A stretch of DNA of 64,000 nucleotides from Alteripontixanthobacter muriae (GCF_013336795.1 NZ_JAAFZT010000012.1:57434-121433); one strand, 5' to 3'. Counted from the stretch's first letter, positions 54,299-64,000 are shown. Made by a program: numbers and translations. The notes: generated by a model not told the origin, from the letters alone.

Positions 54299-56878
54299 TT
54301 ATCCCACGATAATCCTCAACTCGCCGTCACCTTCGTCGATATGCACGGTGCTGCCGTCGGGGATGTCGCCGGCCAGCAGCCTGTCGGCGAGCGGGTCCTG
54401 CACATAACGCTGAACCGCGCGTTTGAGCGGCCTTGCTCCATAAACAGGATCATAGCCTACCCGCCCTAACCAGCGGCGGGCCGCCTCGGTGAGTTCCAAA
54501 GTGATCTTCCGATCGCGGAGCAACTTCTGAACACGGCCAAGCTGGATATCGACGATCGGTGCCATGTGTTCGGCCGCAAGACGGTGGAACAGGATGATCT
54601 CGTCCAGCCGGTTCAGGAATTCGGGCCGGAAGTGTGCGCGCACCACATCCATCACCTGAGGTTCGACATCGGTGACGCTCTGCCCTTCCTCCAGATTGGT
54701 GAGATACTGGCTGCCGAGATTTGAGGTAAGGATGATCAGGGTATTCGAAAAATCGACTACCCTGCCCTGCCCGTCGGTCAGCCTGCCGTCATCGAGCACC
54801 TGCAGCAGAACATTAAAGACATCTGCGTGGGCCTTCTCGACCTCGTCGAAGAGCACGACCTGATATGGCCGCCGCCGCACCGCTTCCGTCAGGACGCCGC
54901 CCTCTTCATAACCAACATAGCCCGGAGGCGCGCCGATCAGCCGGGCGACGGCATGCTTCTCCATGAATTCGCTCATGTCGATCCGTACCATCGCCGCATC
55001 GTCATCGAACAGGAAACTCGCCAGTGCCTTGGTCAATTCGGTCTTGCCGACACCTGTGGGCCCCAGGAACAGGAACGATCCCAGGGGGCGGTTCGGATCC
55101 TGCAAACCGGCTCGGGCACGGCGCACGGCCTTGGACACGGCCTCGACCGCCTGGGCCTGCCCGATGACGCGCTTGCCGAGGATCTTCTCCATGTCGAGCA
55201 GCTTCTCGCGCTCGCCTTCGAGCATCTTTTCCATCGGCACGCCCGTCCAGCGGGAAACCACACCGGCGATGTCGTCCTCCGTCACTTCTTCGCGCAAAAG
55301 AGCATTTTCTGTCTGGCCCTGAGCAGCTTCGAGCTCCTTCTCCAGCTGCGGAATACGCCCGTAGGAAAGCTCGCCCGCCCGCGCCAGATCGCCCTCGCGC
55401 TGCGCCTGCTCAAGTTCCAGCCGGGCTTGGTCCAGCTGCTCCTTCAAGCGGCCTTCGGCTGCGATCTTGTCGCGTTCTGTCTGCCAGCGAGACGTCAGTT
55501 CGGATGATTTCTGCTCGAGATTGGCCAGTTCCTCGCGCAGGGTCTCGAGGCGGTCGCGCGAAGCCTCGTCACTTTCCTTCGCCAGAGCCGATTCCTCGAT
55601 CTTCAGCTGGATGATGCGGCGGTCGAGCTGTTCGATTTCTTCCGGCTTGCTTTCCACTTCCATGCGGATGCGGCTTGCCGCCTCGTCCATCAGGTCGATG
55701 GCCTTGTCCGGCAGGAAGCGATTGGCGATATAGCGGTTGGACAGTTGCGCCGCCGCGACAATGGCACCGTCGGTGATGCGCACGCCGTGGTGAAGTTCGT
55801 ATTTGTCCTTGATCCCGCGCAGGATCGAGATGGTGTCTTCCACGCTGGGTTCATTGATGAAGACCGGCTGAAAGCGGCGCTGCAAGGCCGGATCCTTCTC
55901 GACATACTTCTGATATTCGTCGAGCGTCGTGGCGCCGATGCAGTGCAACTCGCCGCGCGACAGGGCAGGCTTCAGCAGATTGCTTGCGTCCATCGAGCCT
56001 TCGGAGGCTCCAGCGCCGATCAGCGTATGCATCTCGTCGATAAACAGGATGATCTGCCCGCCTGCGCCCTTCACCTCGTCCAGAACGGCCTTCAGCCGTT
56101 CCTCGAATTCGCCGCGATATTTCGCACCGGCAATCAACGACCCCATGTCGAGGCTCATCAGCGTGCGGCCCTTCAGGCTGTCAGGCACGTCACCATTGGC
56201 GATGCGCAGGGCCAAACCCTCGGCGATGGCGGTCTTGCCGGTGCCAGGCTCGCCGATCAGCGCCGGATTGTTCTTCGTCCGGCGCGCGAGGATCTGAACA
56301 GTGCGGCGGATTTCCTCGTCGCGGCCGATAACCGGGTCGAGCTTGCCGTCCCGCGCGGCCTGGGTCAGGTCGCGGGCGTATTTTTCCATCGCGTCATAGG
56401 CTTCCTCGGCGCTGGCCGTGTCGGCCTTGCGTCCGCCGCGCAGTTCCTCGATCGCGGTGTTCAGCGCCGCGGGCGTAACCTGCCCGGCGCCGAGTGCCTT
56501 GCCTGCATCGGTGGTGCTGGCGAGCGCGAGCGCGATCAGCAATCGCTCGACGGTGACATAGCTGTCGCCGGCCTTGTCTGCGACCTGTTCGGCCTGATCG
56601 AGCACCCGCACCGCGTCGTTGTCCAAGCCGGGCGTAGCCTGCGCGCCGCTGCCTGACACGGCAGGTATCCTGGCGAGCGACGCATCCACCTCGCCCTCCA
56701 CCATGTGCGGATTGCCTCCCGCGCGGGCAATCAGCCCGCTGGCCATGCCCTCGGGGTCTTCGACCATCGCCTTCAGAAGATGCGACGGGGTGATCCGCTG
56801 GTGGTTCATGCGAATGGCGACCGTCTGGGCCGCTTGCAGGAAACCCTTCGCGCGGTCGGTAAATTTCTCCAGATTCAT
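54299..56878 (-). CDS. clpB: ATP-dependent chaperone ClpB
   Basis: Hexameric disaggregase that works with DnaK to rescue aggregated proteins after heat stress; cytosolic. 859 residues. An N-domain with two Clp-N repeats ([21 protein letters not shown]) is followed by NBD1 with Walker A GEPGTGKT and Walker [15 protein letters not shown]. The middle coiled-coil propeller lies around residues 410-520. NBD2 has Walker [15 protein letters not shown]. The C-terminal domain ends [11 protein letters not shown] heat-shock-like promoter lies 29-57 bases upstream of the ATG. Confidence 0.97.
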   Translation of the reverse strand: MNLEKFTDRAKGFLQAAQTVAIRMNHQRITPSHLLKAMVEDPEGMASGLIARAGGNPHMVEGEVDASLARIPAVSGSGAQATPGLDNDAVRVLDQAEQVADKAGDSYVTVERLLIALALASTTDAGKALGAGQVTPAALNTAIEELRGGRKADTASAEEAYDAMEKYARDLTQAARDGKLDPVIGRDEEIRRTVQILARRTKNNPALIGEPGTGKTAIAEGLALRIANGDVPDSLKGRTLMSLDMGSLIAGAKYRGEFEERLKAVLDEVKGAGGQIILFIDEMHTLIGAGASEGSMDASNLLKPALSRGELHCIGATTLDEYQKYVEKDPALQRRFQPVFINEPSVEDTISILRGIKDKYELHHGVRITDGAIVAAAQLSNRYIANRFLPDKAIDLMDEAASRIRMEVESKPEEIEQLDRRIIQLKIEESALAKESDEASRDRLETLREELANLEQKSSELTSRWQTERDKIAAEGRLKEQLDQARLELEQAQREGDLARAGELSYGRIPQLEKELEAAQGQTENALLREEVTEDDIAGVVSRWTGVPMEKMLEGEREKLLDMEKILGKRVIGQAQAVEAVSKAVRRARAGLQDPNRPLGSFLFLGPTGVGKTELTKALASFLFDDDAAMVRIDMSEFMEKHAVARLIGAPPGYVGYEEGGVLTEAVRRRPYQVVLFDEVEKAHADVFNVLLQVLDDGRLTDGQGRVVDFSNTLIILTSNLGSQYLTNLEEGQSVTDVEPQVMDVVRAHFRPEFLNRLDEIILFHRLAAEHMAPIVDIQLGRVQKLLRDRKITLELTEAARRWLGRVGYDPVYGARPLKRAVQRYVQDPLADRLLAGDIPDGSTVHIDEGDGELRIIVG

Positions 56879-56906
56879 TCCCGGTTCCTCACTGTGTTAC
56901 ATATGC

Positions 56907-56935
56907 AATGTAGTGTTGCATAATTACAACTCAAG
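56907..56935 (-). promoter_or_regulatory. RpoH (sigma-32)-type promoter candidate for clpB
   Basis: On the minus strand, CTTGAG (56930-56935) is followed after 16 bases by CTACATT (56907-56913), close to the alphaproteobacterial heat-shock consensus of CTTGAA and CYTATnT. It ends 28 bases before the clpB ATG. The -35 has one mismatch and the -10 one or two. Confidence 0.45.
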
Positions 56936-57132
56936 GGGTGATTGCATTGTGCAGCCCGCAGGTGTGTTACTCGCATATGGGGGTCACGGCAAAGGGTGAC
57001 AGCCCCTGCTCTGCCGAACGCTTCGTTGGCAAAGAATGCACTAACCGGAGCCGAATTTCGGCCGAAAAATCCTGCCTCTACTCTTTTCCGCCAAACCGAA
57101 GCGGGCTACTCAGCCGGAGGGAGAGTTGCCGC

Positions 57133-59394
57133 ATGACAAGTAGATGGTTGCGCCGCCTGGGATGGATATTCCTGGTCCTGTTGCTGGCGGCTCTGGTCGC
57201 ACTGATCGTCTGGGAGCCATTCACTGCCCGCTCCTACGGCCCGCCGGAACCCTCTGCTCTGGGGCGGGAATATCGCGCTGAAATCCTGCGCGACGAATTC
57301 GGCGTTCCGCATATCTATGGCGAAACCGATGCCGACGTCGCCTATGGCGTTGCCGTCGCCCATGCGGAGGACGATTTCTTCACCCTGCAGGACGTGATCG
57401 CCATGACCCGCGGCAGGTACGGCGCCATTGCGGGCGAAGAAGGGGCGCAGATAGATTTCGCCTACCACCTGCTCGACGCTCGCGGCACGGCAGACCGCCA
57501 CTACGGATCTGTGCCCGCCGACACGCGCGCACTGTTCGAAGCCTATGCCGCCGGCCTCAACCGCTATGCCGCAGAACATCCGTCCGAACTGAAGCTGGCG
57601 AATCTATTTCCGGTGAACGGCAAGGACGTGGCGACCGGTTTCGCCCTGCGCCAGCCGTTCTTCTTCGGGCTGAACAATGTCATCGCTCCGCTGGTCGCAG
57701 GAGAACAGCTGCGACCGGAATACGGTCCCCGGACCGCCCCGGTTTCCGCCGATCCCGGCACACCGATCGGCGCTGCAGCGAGGGAACGCTTCGCCGTGCA
57801 CCCTGACGAGGAGATTGCTTCAGCCCAGTCCCGCTCGCCTCTGGCGCTGCCCTTGCCGATGGGAGAGGATGGCGCGCTATCGGGCTCCAACGCCTTTGCG
57901 ATCGCTCCCGAGAAGTCGGGGGATGGAGTGACGCGCCTCGTCAGCAACGCTCACCAGCCCTGGCGCGGCGGCGTGTCCTGGTACGAACTGGTGGTCGAAA
58001 GCGGCGAAGGCTGGCACTTTGCTGGTGCTAATTTCCCGGGCAGCCCCTTCCCCTTTCTCGGCCACAATGAGAATCTCGGCTGGACCAACACGGTCAACCG
58101 CCCCGACATGGTCGATGTCTACAAGCTGATTCTCAACAACAACGGCACCAAGTACCGGGTCGACGGCGAATGGCTGCCCCTGGTGGAGGATAGCTTCGTC
58201 CTGCCAGTCCGTTTTGGGCCCTTCGTCATTCCCATATCCCGCACCGTCTATCGCAGCATCCATGGCCCGGTAATCAAGAATGATCGCGGTGCATTTGCCA
58301 TTCGCTATGGCGGCATGGACCAGCTTGGCCAACTCGATGCCTATTATCGCCTGAACAAGGCTGCTGATCTCGAGGAATGGGAATCGATCATTGCCCGTAT
58401 GGATATTCCGTCCACCAATTTCATCTATGGCGATGCCGATGGGAACATCGCCTATATTTACAATGCAGCTATTCCTGACCGGCTGAAGGGCGCAGACTGG
58501 CGGGGGATCCTGCCTGGTGACGACAGCGCGCTCATCTGGGATGGCCCGGTCGATTACGCCGCCATTCCCAAGTATGTAAACCCGGCCTCGGGCTGGCTGT
58601 TCAATGCCAACAACACGCCTTTTTCTGCCGCCGGACCGGGCAGCGATCTTGACCCAAGTTCGGTCCCTCCCGAAATGGGCGTGGAGTTGAAGAGCACCAA
58701 TCGCGCCCGGCGCGCGGCACGGCTGATGGCAGCGGCACGAATTATCGACAGGGCGACGCTCGAAGCCATCAAATACGATACGGCTTACGACCGGGAGGGC
58801 TATGTCGCCCGGATGCTGGACGAGATCGCGGCGCTGGAACTCACCCGCGACCCCGCGCTGAGGGAGGCACAGCGCCTGCTCGGCACATGGGATCTGGGCG
58901 CCGACAATGTCGCGCGCGCAGATGCGCTAGCGCTGCTGTTGCTGCGTGATTTCATGTCTGCCGAATATCAGAACGGCAAGTGGCCCGACGCCCGCACCGA
59001 ATTGGCGGAGGCTGCCGATCATCTCAGGCGTCATTTCGGGCGACTCGACCCGCCGATGTCGCAATTGCTGAGGCTGCGCCAGGGCGATGTCGACCTGCCG
59101 CTGGATGGCGGAAGCGACACTCTGCGCGCCTCCACCAGCTGGGATGTCCATGAAGACGGGCGGCTTTCGGTGCGTCATGGCGACAGTTTCGTCATGTTCA
59201 TGGAATGGCCGGCCAGCGGCCCCGTGCGGTCCCAATCCATACAACCATTCGGTTCCGCCACCACGAGGCCCGGCAGTATCCACTACAACGACCAGTCCAC
59301 TCTCTTCGTGCAGCACCGGCTCAAACCGGTGCACTTCTGGCGCCGCGATGCGCTGGCGAATGCCGCATCGCGAAAAGTGGTGACGGGGCAATGA
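57133..59394 (+). CDS. Penicillin-acylase-family N-terminal nucleophile hydrolase
   Basis: 753 residues from the ATG at 57133; GGAGGGAGAG lies upstream. The N-terminus carries a hydrophobic anchor or signal (WIFLVLLLAALVALIVW). The catalytic serine S252 lies at the autocleavage site GALSGSNAFAI, so processing should give alpha and beta chains. Other family marks are RDEFGVPHIYGETDADVAYG and NAHQPW near the start of the beta chain. It hydrolyses an amide, such as an acyl-homoserine lactone, penicillin or another acyl-amide; the substrate is undefined. It is in the periplasm or attached to the inner membrane. An M16 protease follows 79 bases later. Confidence 0.88.
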   Translation: MTSRWLRRLGWIFLVLLLAALVALIVWEPFTARSYGPPEPSALGREYRAEILRDEFGVPHIYGETDADVAYGVAVAHAEDDFFTLQDVIAMTRGRYGAIAGEEGAQIDFAYHLLDARGTADRHYGSVPADTRALFEAYAAGLNRYAAEHPSELKLANLFPVNGKDVATGFALRQPFFFGLNNVIAPLVAGEQLRPEYGPRTAPVSADPGTPIGAAARERFAVHPDEEIASAQSRSPLALPLPMGEDGALSGSNAFAIAPEKSGDGVTRLVSNAHQPWRGGVSWYELVVESGEGWHFAGANFPGSPFPFLGHNENLGWTNTVNRPDMVDVYKLILNNNGTKYRVDGEWLPLVEDSFVLPVRFGPFVIPISRTVYRSIHGPVIKNDRGAFAIRYGGMDQLGQLDAYYRLNKAADLEEWESIIARMDIPSTNFIYGDADGNIAYIYNAAIPDRLKGADWRGILPGDDSALIWDGPVDYAAIPKYVNPASGWLFNANNTPFSAAGPGSDLDPSSVPPEMGVELKSTNRARRAARLMAAARIIDRATLEAIKYDTAYDREGYVARMLDEIAALELTRDPALREAQRLLGTWDLGADNVARADALALLLLRDFMSAEYQNGKWPDARTELAEAADHLRRHFGRLDPPMSQLLRLRQGDVDLPLDGGSDTLRASTSWDVHEDGRLSVRHGDSFVMFMEWPASGPVRSQSIQPFGSATTRPGSIHYNDQSTLFVQHRLKPVHFWRRDALANAASRKVVTGQ

Positions 59395-59473
59395 GCTTCG
59401 GTTAATTTTGCGACCTGAGAAGCGGCTGCCATAAGGGCCGACCGTTCGAACCACGCTTTCCTTGGGGGAAAAC

Positions 59474-62395
59474 ATGAAGTTACGTCTTGTCGGATCCAGC
59501 CTGCTGGCCCTGTCCCTTGCTGCCTGCGCGACCGTGCCAGCCGATGCGCCCCGCGCCGGCATGGCCGATCCGCTGGCGTCCGCCGCGCCCGCGATCGCTG
59601 CCGAGCCTGCTCCTGTCGAAGCGCTGATCAACGAAGTTTCCATACCTTACGACCGGTTCACACTCGACAATGGCCTTACCGTTCTGGTCCATGAAGACCG
59701 CAAGGCTCCAGTAGTCGCGGTTTCGGTCTGGTACGGCGTTGGCTCCAAGCATGAACCGCGCGGCAAGACCGGTTTTGCGCATCTGTTCGAACATCTGATG
59801 TTCAACGGCAGCGAAAATGCGCCGGGCGATTTCTTCGAACCGCTGCAGCAGGTCGGCGCGACCGATTTCAACGGGACGACCTGGTTCGACCGCACGAACT
59901 ATTTCGAAACCGTGCCGACCGGCGCGCTCGACCGGGCGCTGATGCTGGAATCGGACCGCATGGGCTATCTGCTCGGCGCAGTGACGCAGGAGAAACTGGA
60001 TAACCAGATCGGCGTCGTCCAGAACGAAAAGCGGCAGGGCGACAATCAGCCCTATGGCCTCGTTGAATATGAGCAGCTTGAAACGCTCTATCCCTCCGGC
60101 CACCCCTATCACCATTCGACCATCGGTTCGATGGATGACCTTTCTTCCGCGACTCTGGACGATGTGAAGGAATGGTTCCGCGACCATTACGGCCCCAACA
60201 ACGCGATCCTTGTGCTGGCGGGCGATATCGACACCACCACGGCCCGTGCCAAGGTCAACAAATGGTTCGGTGCCATTCCGCGCGGGCCCGAGATCCAGCC
60301 GGTTTCCGCGCCTGTCCCCACGCTGCCCGCGCCCGTGGACAAGGTGATCTACGATCAGGTGGCAACGCCGCGAGTTTACCGGATGTGGGCCATCCCGGGC
60401 CTCGACAATGAAGAATATCTGCCGGTCGCCATGGGCGCGACAGTTCTTGGTGGTCTCGCAAGTTCACGGCTCGACAATGCATTGGTGCGCGAACAGCAAT
60501 TGGCCGTGCGGGTCGTGGCGCAGGCCGGTGTCTATGCGCAGGCTGGCCAGTTGGTCGTCTATGCCGATGCGAAACCCGGTGTGGACAAGGAAACGCTTGC
60601 CGCCGCTCTGGATGCCGAAATCGCGAAGTTCATCGCCAACGGACCGACGGAAAGCGAACTGCAGCGGGCCGTCACGACTTACACCGCGGGCCAGATCCGC
60701 GGATTGGAAAGCGTCGGCGGTTTCGGCGGCAAGGCGCCGACCCTTGCCGAAGGCCTCCTCTATTCAGGCGATCCGGCCGAGTACAAGGATGTTCTGCGCC
60801 GCGCCGCGGCAATGACCCCGCAACAGGTGGAAACTGTCTTCGGAAAATGGGCTTCTCGCCCCGCCTTCCGCCTGACGGTGGAACCCGGCACGCGGCAGGA
60901 AGGCGGCGAGGATCGCGGCGGATATTTCACCGGAGAGCCGGGCAGCGGCCTGAATTCGCCCGCCTGGTTCATGGATCCGGCGCTCTCCCCCGCCCTCGGC
61001 ATTCAGGCGGCGACCCGCATGGCCGAAGCGGACCGGTCGCAACTGCCGGACATGGAACAACTCGCGCCTCTCGATTTCCCTGACATCGAACGCGCCACCC
61101 TGTCGAACGGGATGGAAGTATATTTCGCCCGCCGCGACGCCGTGCCGCTGGTCACGGCGCGGGTGAGCTTTGATGCAGGCTATGCCGCCGACCCGCGCGA
61201 GCAGCTTGGCGTTCAGTCGCTGATGCTGCAGGCCATGGATGAAGGCACGCAGACGCTCGATTCCGAAGCGCTTGCCATCGCCAAGGAACGGCTGGGCGCG
61301 AACATCGGTGGCTTTGCAGATGTCGACACTACCAGCTTCAGCCTTGATGCTCTGACGCCCAATCTTGCGCCTAGTCTGGCCCTCTTGGCCGATTACATAC
61401 GCAACCCCGCATTCGATCCCGCCGAACTGGAGCGTGTTCGTACGCAGCAACTTACTCGCATCCGCAACGAGATGAACAATCCCGGCGCGATCGCCCAGCG
61501 CGCGCTCGCGCCGGTTCTGTTCGGCCAGCACCCCTATGGCATCCCGCCCAGCGGGACTGGCGATCCGGCGATCGTCGAGCGGCTGACCCGCGCGGACGTG
61601 GCTGATTTCCACAGCACCTGGCTGCGCCCGGATCAGGCGCGGATCTATGTCGTGGGCGATACCACCCTTCCTGAAATAACCCGCTTTCTGGAGGCATCCT
61701 TCGGCGACTGGCGCGCGCCGGCGACGCCTGCGCCTCAGAAGAACTTCGACGCAGCTGTTCCGACCCAGCAGTCGCGGATCATCCTCATCGATCGGCCGGA
61801 AAGTCCGCAAAGCACGATCCTGGCGGGCCGGGTTCTGGACCGCATGGGCACCGACGACCTGACCCTGCTCGACTCTGCAAACGAGGTTTTCGGCGGCAGC
61901 TTCCTCAGCCGGATCAACATGAATCTGCGTGAGACGAAGGGCTGGTCGTACGGAGTGCGCAGCATTGTCCAGTCGCCGCTGGATCGCAGCAGCTTCCTCA
62001 TCTACGCGCCCGTTCAGGCCGACCGCACCGGCGATTCCATCGTCGAATTGCGCAAGGATCTGGCGAGTTACACCGACGGGCAGGGCGTGACCGAGGATGA
62101 ATTGACCCGCCTCATCAATGGCAATGTCCGTGAACTGCCCGGCCGCTTCGAAACCTCGCAGGATGTTCTTGGCGGCATCGTCGACATCGTCACATACGAC
62201 CGGCCGGATAATTATTACGAAACGCTGGCCAACCGTTACGCCACACTCACTCCGCAGCAGCTTGACGCGGAAGCTGCAGCTACCCTGCGCGGTGACGATC
62301 TGGTTTTCGTGGTGGTCGGCGACGAGGAAACCGTGCGGCCGCAACTGGAAGCTCTCGGTCTGCCGATCGAAGTGCGTAAGCTGGAAGGGAACTGA
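59474..62395 (+). CDS. M16 family zinc protease, lipoprotein
   Basis: 973 residues from the ATG at 59474 (MKLRLVGSSL) after GGGGGAA. Lipoprotein signal with C18 in SLAACATV. The first M16 domain has the inverted zinc motif H103-L-F-E-H107 and a downstream glutamate in VVQNEKRQG. The second pair of domains (LSNGMEVYFARRDAVPL; GVQSLMLQAMDEG) lacks HxxEH and is structural. Tandem full-length (pitrilysin/insulinase-like) organisation. It probably degrades peptides in the periplasm or at the outer membrane. An upstream in-frame TTG adds only four residues. Confidence 0.9.
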   Translation: MKLRLVGSSLLALSLAACATVPADAPRAGMADPLASAAPAIAAEPAPVEALINEVSIPYDRFTLDNGLTVLVHEDRKAPVVAVSVWYGVGSKHEPRGKTGFAHLFEHLMFNGSENAPGDFFEPLQQVGATDFNGTTWFDRTNYFETVPTGALDRALMLESDRMGYLLGAVTQEKLDNQIGVVQNEKRQGDNQPYGLVEYEQLETLYPSGHPYHHSTIGSMDDLSSATLDDVKEWFRDHYGPNNAILVLAGDIDTTTARAKVNKWFGAIPRGPEIQPVSAPVPTLPAPVDKVIYDQVATPRVYRMWAIPGLDNEEYLPVAMGATVLGGLASSRLDNALVREQQLAVRVVAQAGVYAQAGQLVVYADAKPGVDKETLAAALDAEIAKFIANGPTESELQRAVTTYTAGQIRGLESVGGFGGKAPTLAEGLLYSGDPAEYKDVLRRAAAMTPQQVETVFGKWASRPAFRLTVEPGTRQEGGEDRGGYFTGEPGSGLNSPAWFMDPALSPALGIQAATRMAEADRSQLPDMEQLAPLDFPDIERATLSNGMEVYFARRDAVPLVTARVSFDAGYAADPREQLGVQSLMLQAMDEGTQTLDSEALAIAKERLGANIGGFADVDTTSFSLDALTPNLAPSLALLADYIRNPAFDPAELERVRTQQLTRIRNEMNNPGAIAQRALAPVLFGQHPYGIPPSGTGDPAIVERLTRADVADFHSTWLRPDQARIYVVGDTTLPEITRFLEASFGDWRAPATPAPQKNFDAAVPTQQSRIILIDRPESPQSTILAGRVLDRMGTDDLTLLDSANEVFGGSFLSRINMNLRETKGWSYGVRSIVQSPLDRSSFLIYAPVQADRTGDSIVELRKDLASYTDGQGVTEDELTRLINGNVRELPGRFETSQDVLGGIVDIVTYDRPDNYYETLANRYATLTPQQLDAEAAATLRGDDLVFVVVGDEETVRPQLEALGLPIEVRKLEGN

Positions 62396-62471
62396 GCGGG
62401 CGCGCACCTGTTGACAATCATGTAAGCAAGGCCCGAAGGACGGGCCAGCAACCTAGAAAATGGAGTGATTC

Positions 62472-62780
62472 ATGTCCGTAGCCGGAACTTACGAATGCGT
62501 AACCAAGAGCCCGATGGGCGACCAGAAGAGCACCTTCACCGTAGTGCCCGGCGATGATGGCAAGACCTTCACCGGCACCAATGCCGGCCAGATGGGCAGC
62601 ATGGAAGTGGAAGACGGCAAGATCGTCGGCAACGACAAGCTGACCTGGAAGATGAACATGACTGTCCCCATGCCGATGACGCTCGATTGCGAAGCGACGG
62701 TGAACGGCGACCAGCTGACCGGCAATGTGAACGCAGGCGCTTTCGGGTCCATGCCGATGACCGGCGAACGCAAGGGCTGA
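62472..62780 (+). CDS. Small cytosolic protein of unknown function
   Basis: 102 residues, ATG at 62472 with GGAG upstream. No signal peptide or membrane segment. It is probably all-beta: alternating short strands (TYECVTKSPMGDQKSTFTVV; KLTWKMNMTVPMPMTLDCEAT) with two cysteines and many methionines and glycines. The repeated MGDQ, MGS and PMPM patterns suggest a small beta-barrel or lipocalin-like fold, but that is inference. I associate this family with sphingomonads and cannot name a function. A clear terminator follows. Confidence 0.78.
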   Translation: MSVAGTYECVTKSPMGDQKSTFTVVPGDDGKTFTGTNAGQMGSMEVEDGKIVGNDKLTWKMNMTVPMPMTLDCEATVNGDQLTGNVNAGAFGSMPMTGERKG

Positions 62781-62803
62781 ATTCAGCTGTTACAAAACAT
62801 CAG

Positions 62804-62832
62804 GCCCGCTGGAGCGATCCGGCGGGCTTTTT
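62804..62832 (+). terminator. Rho-independent terminator after the 62472-62780 gene
   Basis: GCCCGCTGG pairs with CCGGCGGGC (one G-T wobble) around a six-base loop and is followed by TTTTT. It ends the transcript of the small cytosolic protein gene, and may also end the M16 transcript. Confidence 0.9.
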
Positions 62833-63222
62833 GGTTTATGGGATCGACGCGTCGCGGCCGTGGGGCGCTCCCATCCGGTTGGGACCGGTTCGTTCAAGGG
62901 ACATTCTACTGCCGGCTTCGAAATCGCTCAGGCAACGGCGTTGGCCCCTTCAGTATTTGCCCTTGGCGGTAATCAATCAGTCTTCAGACAGTCACGACCA
63001 CGTCTTTCGCCCGTACTATAAACCTCCTCAGGGCATTGAGGAGTAGTACGGATGCGATGGATTGCGGTTTTCAGACGCGGAGCGAGGCCATCGCGCCAGC
63101 CCGGAACGACTGCGGCGCTTACCACTTCGAACGATGCAGCATACCTCTGCGCGTCTTCGCTGAGGGCAGAACAGCGGCTGCAACGGCAGCAGCAGGCCAG
63201 CCGCCTCATCTGCTGACAGCTA
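62833..63222. other. 390-base stretch with no convincing gene
   Basis: Between the terminator at 62804-62832 and the end of gatB I see no tRNA, repeat or recognised protein. The only plausible frame is the 54-codon ORF listed at 63052-63216. The remaining bases show no clear promoter motif. Confidence 0.6.
63052..63216 (+). CDS. Possible small ORF, 54 codons
   Basis: An ATG at 63052 preceded by GAGGAG about ten bases upstream opens a 54-codon frame to TGA at 63214-63216. The product is Arg/Gln-rich (VFRRGARPSRQPG; EQRLQRQQQASRLIC) with no domain I recognise. It ends seven bases before the gatB stop on the other strand. GC-rich DNA often yields such frames by chance. Confidence 0.18.
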   Translation: MRWIAVFRRGARPSRQPGTTAALTTSNDAAYLCASSLRAEQRLQRQQQASRLIC

Positions 63223-64000
63223 TCAGCCGAGTTTCTGCTTCAGCAATTCGTTGATGACCTGCGGATTGGCCTTGCCCTGCATGGCCTTCATCGTCTGACC
63301 CACGAAGAAGCCGAACAGCTTGTCCTTGCCGCCGCGATATTGCTCCACCTTGTCCGGATTGGCTTCAAGAACCTTGTCGATCTCGGCTTCGATGGCGCCG
63401 GTATCGCTTTCCTGTTTCAACCCTTCACGTTCGACAATGGCAGTCGCCCCGTCACCGGTTTCCAGCATGGTTTCGAGCACCTGCTTGGCGATGGAGCCGG
63501 AAATGGTGCCTTCACCCACCAGCGCCAGCAATTCGGCCCCGGCCTTGGGGCTGACGGGCGATGTGTCCAGTGACGCACCGACCTTGTTCAGAGCGCCGAG
63601 AAGTTCGGACATCAGCCAGTTCGCAGCCTGCTTCGCCACGTCCTTCTCGGGCTTGCCCTGAGCGGCCGCGGCTTCGCCCAGCAGTTCCTCGAACCAGCGA
63701 GCGGTCTCGACCTCCGCAGTGAGAGCATTCGCATTGTATGCGGACAGGCCCAGTTCGCCTTCATAACGCGCGCGTTTGGCATCGGGCAGTTCGGGCAGGC
63801 TGTCGCGGCATTCGGCCAGGAAGCTGTCGTCCAGTTCCAGCGGCAGCAGATCGGGATCGGGAAAATAGCGGTAGTCATGCGCATCTTCCTTGCTGCGCAT
63901 CGAGCGGGTTTCATTTCGGTCAGGATCGTAGAGGCGGGTTTCCTGCACTACCGCGCCGCCATCCTCGATCAGATCGACCTGCCGGCGCGCTTCCGATTCG
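63223..64000 (-). CDS. gatB: Aspartyl/glutamyl-tRNA(Asn/Gln) amidotransferase subunit B (5' end cut off)
   Basis: GatB supplies Asn-tRNA and Gln-tRNA by amidating misacylated tRNA, with GatA and GatC. The frame is open to the right edge of the window, so the start and N-terminal kinase-like domain lie outside. The GTG at 63948 is internal. The family motif RSKEDAHDYRYFPDPDLLPLEL is visible. The C-terminal YqeY/GatB tail (LFGFFVGQTMKAMQGKANPQVINELLKQKL) is complete. About 259 codons are in the window. Confidence 0.95.
   Translation of the reverse strand, partial: ESEARRQVDLIEDGGAVVQETRLYDPDRNETRSMRSKEDAHDYRYFPDPDLLPLELDDSFLAECRDSLPELPDAKRARYEGELGLSAYNANALTAEVETARWFEELLGEAAAAQGKPEKDVAKQAANWLMSELLGALNKVGASLDTSPVSPKAGAELLALVGEGTISGSIAKQVLETMLETGDGATAIVEREGLKQESDTGAIEAEIDKVLEANPDKVEQYRGGKDKLFGFFVGQTMKAMQGKANPQVINELLKQKLG

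Noticed and set aside
60764..62407. A 547-codon minus-strand frame across the M16 protease
   Set aside because: Antisense to the M16 gene, with the composition expected of a complementary strand.

Overview
The window reads as ordinary chromosome of a GC-rich, Gram-negative alphaproteobacterium, most likely of the order Sphingomonadales and probably the family Erythrobacteraceae. This is judged from recognised gene neighbourhoods (glnB-glnA; ispH-thrB-rnhA; argS-SPOR-nagZ-scpA-scpB-tatABC; bpt-tamA-tamB), from two large TonB-dependent receptors, and from the style of the proteins. It is inference from recognition, not a database search. Genes are dense on both strands. I see no rRNA, tRNA, CRISPR array, insertion sequence or convincing prophage. 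The window cuts a leucyl aminopeptidase at the left edge and gatB at the right edge.

Layout. 1-4.6 kb: aminopeptidase, an orphan SH3-domain protein, argC (arginine synthesis) and glnB-glnA (nitrogen control and assimilation). 4.7-7.2 kb: a solitary phage-type lysozyme, a secreted protein with a Gly-Gln hexamer repeat, and a fasciclin lipoprotein. 7.2-14.5 kb (minus): tamB, tamA and bpt. 14.6-18.5 kb: threonine ammonia-lyase, a 3-hydroxyisobutyrate-dehydrogenase-like enzyme and an exported amidohydrolase. 18.7-19.3 kb: two tandem small membrane proteins with acidic tails. 19.4-26.9 kb (minus): tatC/B/A, scpB/A, nagZ, a SPOR protein, argS and a lipoprotein. 27-29.5 kb: ispH, thrB, rnhA. 29.5-31.7 kb (minus): an FAD oxidoreductase and an alpha/beta hydrolase with an apparent ATT start. 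31.7-39.2 kb: a Tad pilus operon (cpaA-B-C-D-E, tadB, tadC) that lacks the ATPase gene cpaF/tadA. 39.2-43.6 kb (minus): a fatty-acid/acyl-CoA operon (thiolase, SDR, enoyl-CoA hydratase), then mtnP and a MarR regulator with a palindromic operator candidate. 43.7-47.1 kb: a three-gene, translationally coupled operon of two 2-oxoglutarate/Fe(II) oxygenases and a methyltransferase. 47.2-54.2 kb: two TonB-dependent receptors around a small exported protein. 54.3-64 kb: clpB, a penicillin-acylase-family enzyme, an M16 protease lipoprotein, a small cytosolic protein and gatB.

How it works together. Much of the window serves the cell envelope: TamAB inserts outer-membrane proteins, TatABC exports folded proteins, NagZ and the SPOR protein act on or near peptidoglycan, and the receptors, acylase and M16 protease work at the outer membrane or in the periplasm. 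The best candidate for something undescribed is the oxygenase-oxygenase-methyltransferase operon next to the receptors. Other points worth a second look are the Tad operon without its motor, the paired acidic-tail membrane proteins, and non-standard start codons.
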